Below, in pieces: positions 61,481 through 64,000 of a stretch of DNA of 64,000 bases; within the stretch, counting starts at the first letter, position 1; every line of letters begins with the position of its first letter. Under the pieces are notes generated by a model. The model did not search any database. It was given only the letters and a program-made list of their open reading frames with translations, and was not told the DNA's origin. A program made the translations under genes and the position numbers. The DNA is from Aureibaculum flavum (GTDB taxonomy: Bacteria > Bacteroidota > Bacteroidia > Flavobacteriales > Flavobacteriaceae), in assembly GCF_016406085.1 (NCBI RefSeq), contig NZ_JAEHFJ010000014.1, forward strand, positions 1-64,000. Direction: 5' to 3'.

Positions 61481-62596
61481 TTAATAGGAGACTAAACTTA
61501 AAAAATTTTTAATTTCTGTTTTTGTATTAAAAAAGTTAGGACTTACTCTTATATTCTTAGCTTGTAAAGTTACTAGAACATTTTCGATTTTGAGTTTTTT
61601 GAATAGTATTTTAGTAGTATCTAAAGAACCGGTACTAAAATGCACAATTGCAGTTCTTTCATCTCGTTTTTTTGTAGGTGTCACAATTTCAAATCCTTTT
61701 TCACGGAGTCCTTCAATAAGAAGGTCTGTATTTTCTAAGGCTTTCTCATATATAGTATTGATACCAATATCTAGCAATAATTGAAGGCCTGCAGACCAAG
61801 CATCAAAGAGTGCATACGCAATGGTACCGGTCTCAAACTTTCTAGAATCTTCATGATAAGAAAGTCTATCAAAATATGTGTCAGCGGCATACATTCCTGG
61901 TAAAACGGGGGTGATTTTATGTATAACTCGTTTACTAACATATAAGAAACCTGTTCCGTGCATGCCTAATAGCCATTTAAATCCGCAACCTGCCATAACA
62001 TCTATTTGATATTTTTCTACATCAATGGGAATCATTCCCGCAGCTTGTGCCGCGTCTACTACAAATAGAGCACCGTTCTTATGTGCAATGTTACCAATTG
62101 CAGCAAGGTCGGGTCTGAAACCACTGTTAAAACGAACAGCTGCAATGGCAATAATTTGGGTGTTGTTATCTACTAATTTTTCGATGGATTTAGGGTCAAT
62201 ACTATTATCGGCATTAGTTTTGGCAAATCTAATTTCAACACCTTTCTCTTTTAGTTGTAACCAAGGAAAAATGTTATTCCAATGTTCATATTCTGGGATA
62301 ACAATATTATCACCTTTTTTTAAGTCAACACCTTGTGCTACTATCCCTAAACCAACACCAGTACTTGTTACCAATGCATATTCTTCTGGAGCACCACCCA
62401 ATAATTTTGAAAGCAACCTACGTATGTAATTGCGGTCAAATGCTTTTTTACCAACAGGGTTTAATTCTGTTTTTAAATGCTTTTGAAGTCTGTCGTATAC
62501 CAACGTATTTAAAGGTGCTTGTGAAGCACTATTCAGATAAATAGCGTCTTTAGTAATGGGAAATAGTGATCGAATTTCTTCTATATTCATAGGCAT
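61481..62596 (-). CDS. Class V aminotransferase (cysteine desulfurase-like fold)
   Basis: A 371-residue PLP enzyme. Cofactor residues are in FVVDAAQAAGMIP (the Asp that holds the pyridine nitrogen) and the Schiff-base lysine in AGCGFKWLLGMHG. EYALVTSTGVGLGIVAQG and EYEHWNNIFPW are further family marks. No C-terminal SufS-type cysteine loop is visible, so a desulfurase role is not favoured; isopenicillin-N-epimerase-like or kynureninase-like members are alternatives. Substrate unknown. The GlcNAc deacetylase-like gene is 20 bp upstream on the same strand. Confidence 0.85.
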   Translation of the reverse strand: MPMNIEEIRSLFPITKDAIYLNSASQAPLNTLVYDRLQKHLKTELNPVGKKAFDRNYIRRLLSKLLGGAPEEYALVTSTGVGLGIVAQGVDLKKGDNIVIPEYEHWNNIFPWLQLKEKGVEIRFAKTNADNSIDPKSIEKLVDNNTQIIAIAAVRFNSGFRPDLAAIGNIAHKNGALFVVDAAQAAGMIPIDVEKYQIDVMAGCGFKWLLGMHGTGFLYVSKRVIHKITPVLPGMYAADTYFDRLSYHEDSRKFETGTIAYALFDAWSAGLQLLLDIGINTIYEKALENTDLLIEGLREKGFEIVTPTKKRDERTAIVHFSTGSLDTTKILFKKLKIENVLVTLQAKNIRVSPNFFNTKTEIKNFLSLVSY

Positions 62597-62616
62597 AGGC
62601 CTTCTCTTAGTTTTAT

Positions 62617-63450
62617 TTAGTATTCAAAAACATCATGCTTTATGTTGTCTGAACCATTCCATGGACGGAAATAGAGTATGCGTTCTTTTTGGCCTATTAA
62701 GGTAAACAATTCATCCATAACTTCCGTAGTATATTGAGATTTACAGCAACCTAATGCCTCTCTTCCTACCTTATAATCATCTTCTGAATAAGGTATTCTA
62801 TAGGTTAAGAATTTCTTATCTGTAGTTTTAAGACTTTCTTTAAACCAACTTGCCATATTCGTTTTTAATTTTGGAGCCACCTCTAAGTCTTCTTTTAAAA
62901 CACCTACATAAAGTAGTTGTTTTGTAGATTTCGATTGATTTTTCTGAAAAACTTCCGTGACAATATTGCTGACAATACGATGATCTGGATGCCCATAATA
63001 ACCGCCCGGTCCAAAACTCATAACAACATCTGGTTTGTATTTTGTAAATAGACTATCAATTTTATCATCAAGTGAAAAAAGATTTTCCATTTGAGCTAAT
63101 TCACCATCCGTATAATTCAATAAAATGGGAGGGTTTATACCTAAGGTTTTTGTAGTGCATAACGCTTCTTGAGCACGCACTTTAGCAAGTGAATCTCCAG
63201 CAGGGATATTAGCGTGTGGCGATATTCCATTAGACCCGTCAGTTGCCAATACTAAATAAATGTTTACACCTTCTTTAGCATATTTCGAGAGGATGGGGGA
63301 GATGGTACTTTCATCATCTGAATGAGCAAAAATAGCCATTATGGTTTTATCATTATGAGATGTGCGTTCAATTTCTTTTTGTGTGGTAGTACCTTTATTA
63401 CAGGAGATTAGTAGTAGTGTAAGACAGGTAATGGTAAGTATTTTTTTCAT
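62617..63450 (-). CDS. PIG-L family deacetylase lipoprotein
   Basis: A 277-residue lipoprotein (lipobox LISC). The zinc site is IFAHSDDES (AHxDD motif) and GHPDHRIVS, standard for PIG-L/LmbE N-acetylglucosamine deacetylases, including BshB. The lipoprotein anchor makes it an envelope enzyme and unlikely to be the cytosolic bacillithiol BshB, although bshC is in the window. It is followed by the class V aminotransferase with a 20-bp gap. Confidence 0.88.
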   Translation of the reverse strand: MKKILTITCLTLLLISCNKGTTTQKEIERTSHNDKTIMAIFAHSDDESTISPILSKYAKEGVNIYLVLATDGSNGISPHANIPAGDSLAKVRAQEALCTTKTLGINPPILLNYTDGELAQMENLFSLDDKIDSLFTKYKPDVVMSFGPGGYYGHPDHRIVSNIVTEVFQKNQSKSTKQLLYVGVLKEDLEVAPKLKTNMASWFKESLKTTDKKFLTYRIPYSEDDYKVGREALGCCKSQYTTEVMDELFTLIGQKERILYFRPWNGSDNIKHDVFEY

Positions 63451-63618
63451 GGTGTAGACTTTTAGTTTCTAAACTATTAATTGAAGTTATAAGGGGAGTA
63501 AGGATTGCACTATGTTTTAAGGAACGAATTTAACAATTACTTATCGAATAAGGAATCTTTTTGGTATTTATAGTATCATTAAAACTAGTAATAAATGACA
63601 TGTAACTGGAGTCTACTT

Positions 63619-63981
63619 TTATAATTCTATATTTTGCCCAAAAGTCAATAAATTATGATCATGGTCGAGTACGGAAAACTCTTTTTGTCCCCAAGGTTTA
63701 ATTTCTAAGGGTCCATTAGGGTGAATAGTCGTTTTAGAATCTAATATTGAGTGGTATAAGCGGTCAATATCATCTGTTCTAATGTAAACTTGACCATAAT
63801 TTTCTTTAGGATTAAGTTCTTTAAATAGAAAGAAATGAATTTGAATTTGATCTTTTTCTAGCATTAGATATTCCTCAAAGTCAGCAGTGCCAACAATTTT
63901 AAATCCCAACTTATGGGTATAGAAATCTCGCGTCACATTTTTGTCACGCATCGGTAATTTCGGATTAATGTCTTTTAGCAT
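63619..63981 (-). CDS. VOC family (glyoxalase/bleomycin resistance-like) protein
   Basis: A 120-residue single VOC domain: KLPMRDKNVTRDFYTHKLGF at the start, QIHFFLF as the first metal-type strand, VYIRTDDIDRLYHSI and KEFSVLDHDHNLLTFGQNIE at the end. It is close to bleomycin-binding and short dioxygenase-like members. Bleomycin resistance is not implied by the fold alone. It stands alone near the right window edge. Confidence 0.85.
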   Translation of the reverse strand: MLKDINPKLPMRDKNVTRDFYTHKLGFKIVGTADFEEYLMLEKDQIQIHFFLFKELNPKENYGQVYIRTDDIDRLYHSILDSKTTIHPNGPLEIKPWGQKEFSVLDHDHNLLTFGQNIEL

Positions 63982-64000
63982 GATAACGAATGAGCTGTGT

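Noticed and set aside
61481-62596. SufS/IscS cysteine desulfurase
   Set aside because: No catalytic cysteine loop is visible and no suf genes are adjacent; only the general class V fold is supported.
62617-63450. BshB, the bacillithiol deacetylase, because bshC is in the window
   Set aside because: It has a lipoprotein signal and is 30 kb away; BshB acts in the cytosol.

Overview
This is a low-GC chromosomal window from a Bacteroidota bacterium, most likely a marine-type member of the Flavobacteriaceae. The evidence is the conserved order rpmB-rpmG-DUF4295-ftsY, -7 elements of the Bacteroidota type (TAnnTTTG) with few Shine-Dalgarno sequences, a hybrid two-component system fused to an AraC domain, a TonB-dependent receptor with a carboxypeptidase-like N-terminal domain, a GldL-like small membrane protein, BshC (bacillithiol) and the menaquinone enzymes MenD and MenB. 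No rRNA, tRNA or CRISPR array was seen.

Positions 1-6361 form the accessory part and hold the main finding. A tyrosine recombinase without obvious IntI features lies at the right end. Downstream of it, on the same strand, are five complete gene cassettes and the edge of a sixth, separated by 47-203 bp imperfect palindromes. The two ends of each cassette are exact 9-10 bp reverse complements of each other, while the sequence differs from cassette to cassette and only an AAC/GTT core is invariant. This is the logic of integron attC sites, where the half-sites travel with the cassette. The cassettes carry (i) an AAA ATPase plus a TOPRIM/DUF4276-like partner, a probable phage-defence pair, (ii) a small beta-barrel protein, (iii) a secreted protein of unknown function, (iv) a YARHG-domain protein, and (v) a small membrane protein plus a HEPN-like helical protein.

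Positions 6490-20425 are mostly core genes: a small zinc-ribbon-like protein whose frame is broken at an A9 tract, PPK2, an M28 peptidase, menD, an esterase-fold protein lacking the catalytic serine, menB, purU, a FAH-family hydrolase, a CYTH protein, a second M28 peptidase, cinA, and rpmB-rpmG-DUF4295-ftsY.

Positions 20445-29687 separate ftsY from rimO. They hold a large LRR-TPR protein, a serine-hydrolase lipoprotein, a GldL-like peptide, a structured intergenic region with a 38-bp perfect palindrome, a LytTR regulator, two identical tandem copies of a 65-residue lipoprotein, and a TPR histidine kinase with its response regulator. Core genes resume with rimO, bshC, guaA and a LysM protein.

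Positions 38644-46899 hold a hybrid two-component regulator followed by three unknown exported proteins; the last resembles the N-terminal module of vitellogenin-type lipid-transfer proteins. Positions 47020-53991 hold an MddA-like methyltransferase, a SnoaL-like lipoprotein flanked by 60-bp repeats, an esterase, a TPR protein and a TonB-dependent receptor. The last 10 kb, nearly all on the minus strand, carries pdhC-pdhA, a third M28 peptidase, rlmF, a lipoyl-like protein without the lipoylated lysine, a class V aminotransferase, a PIG-L deacetylase and a VOC protein.
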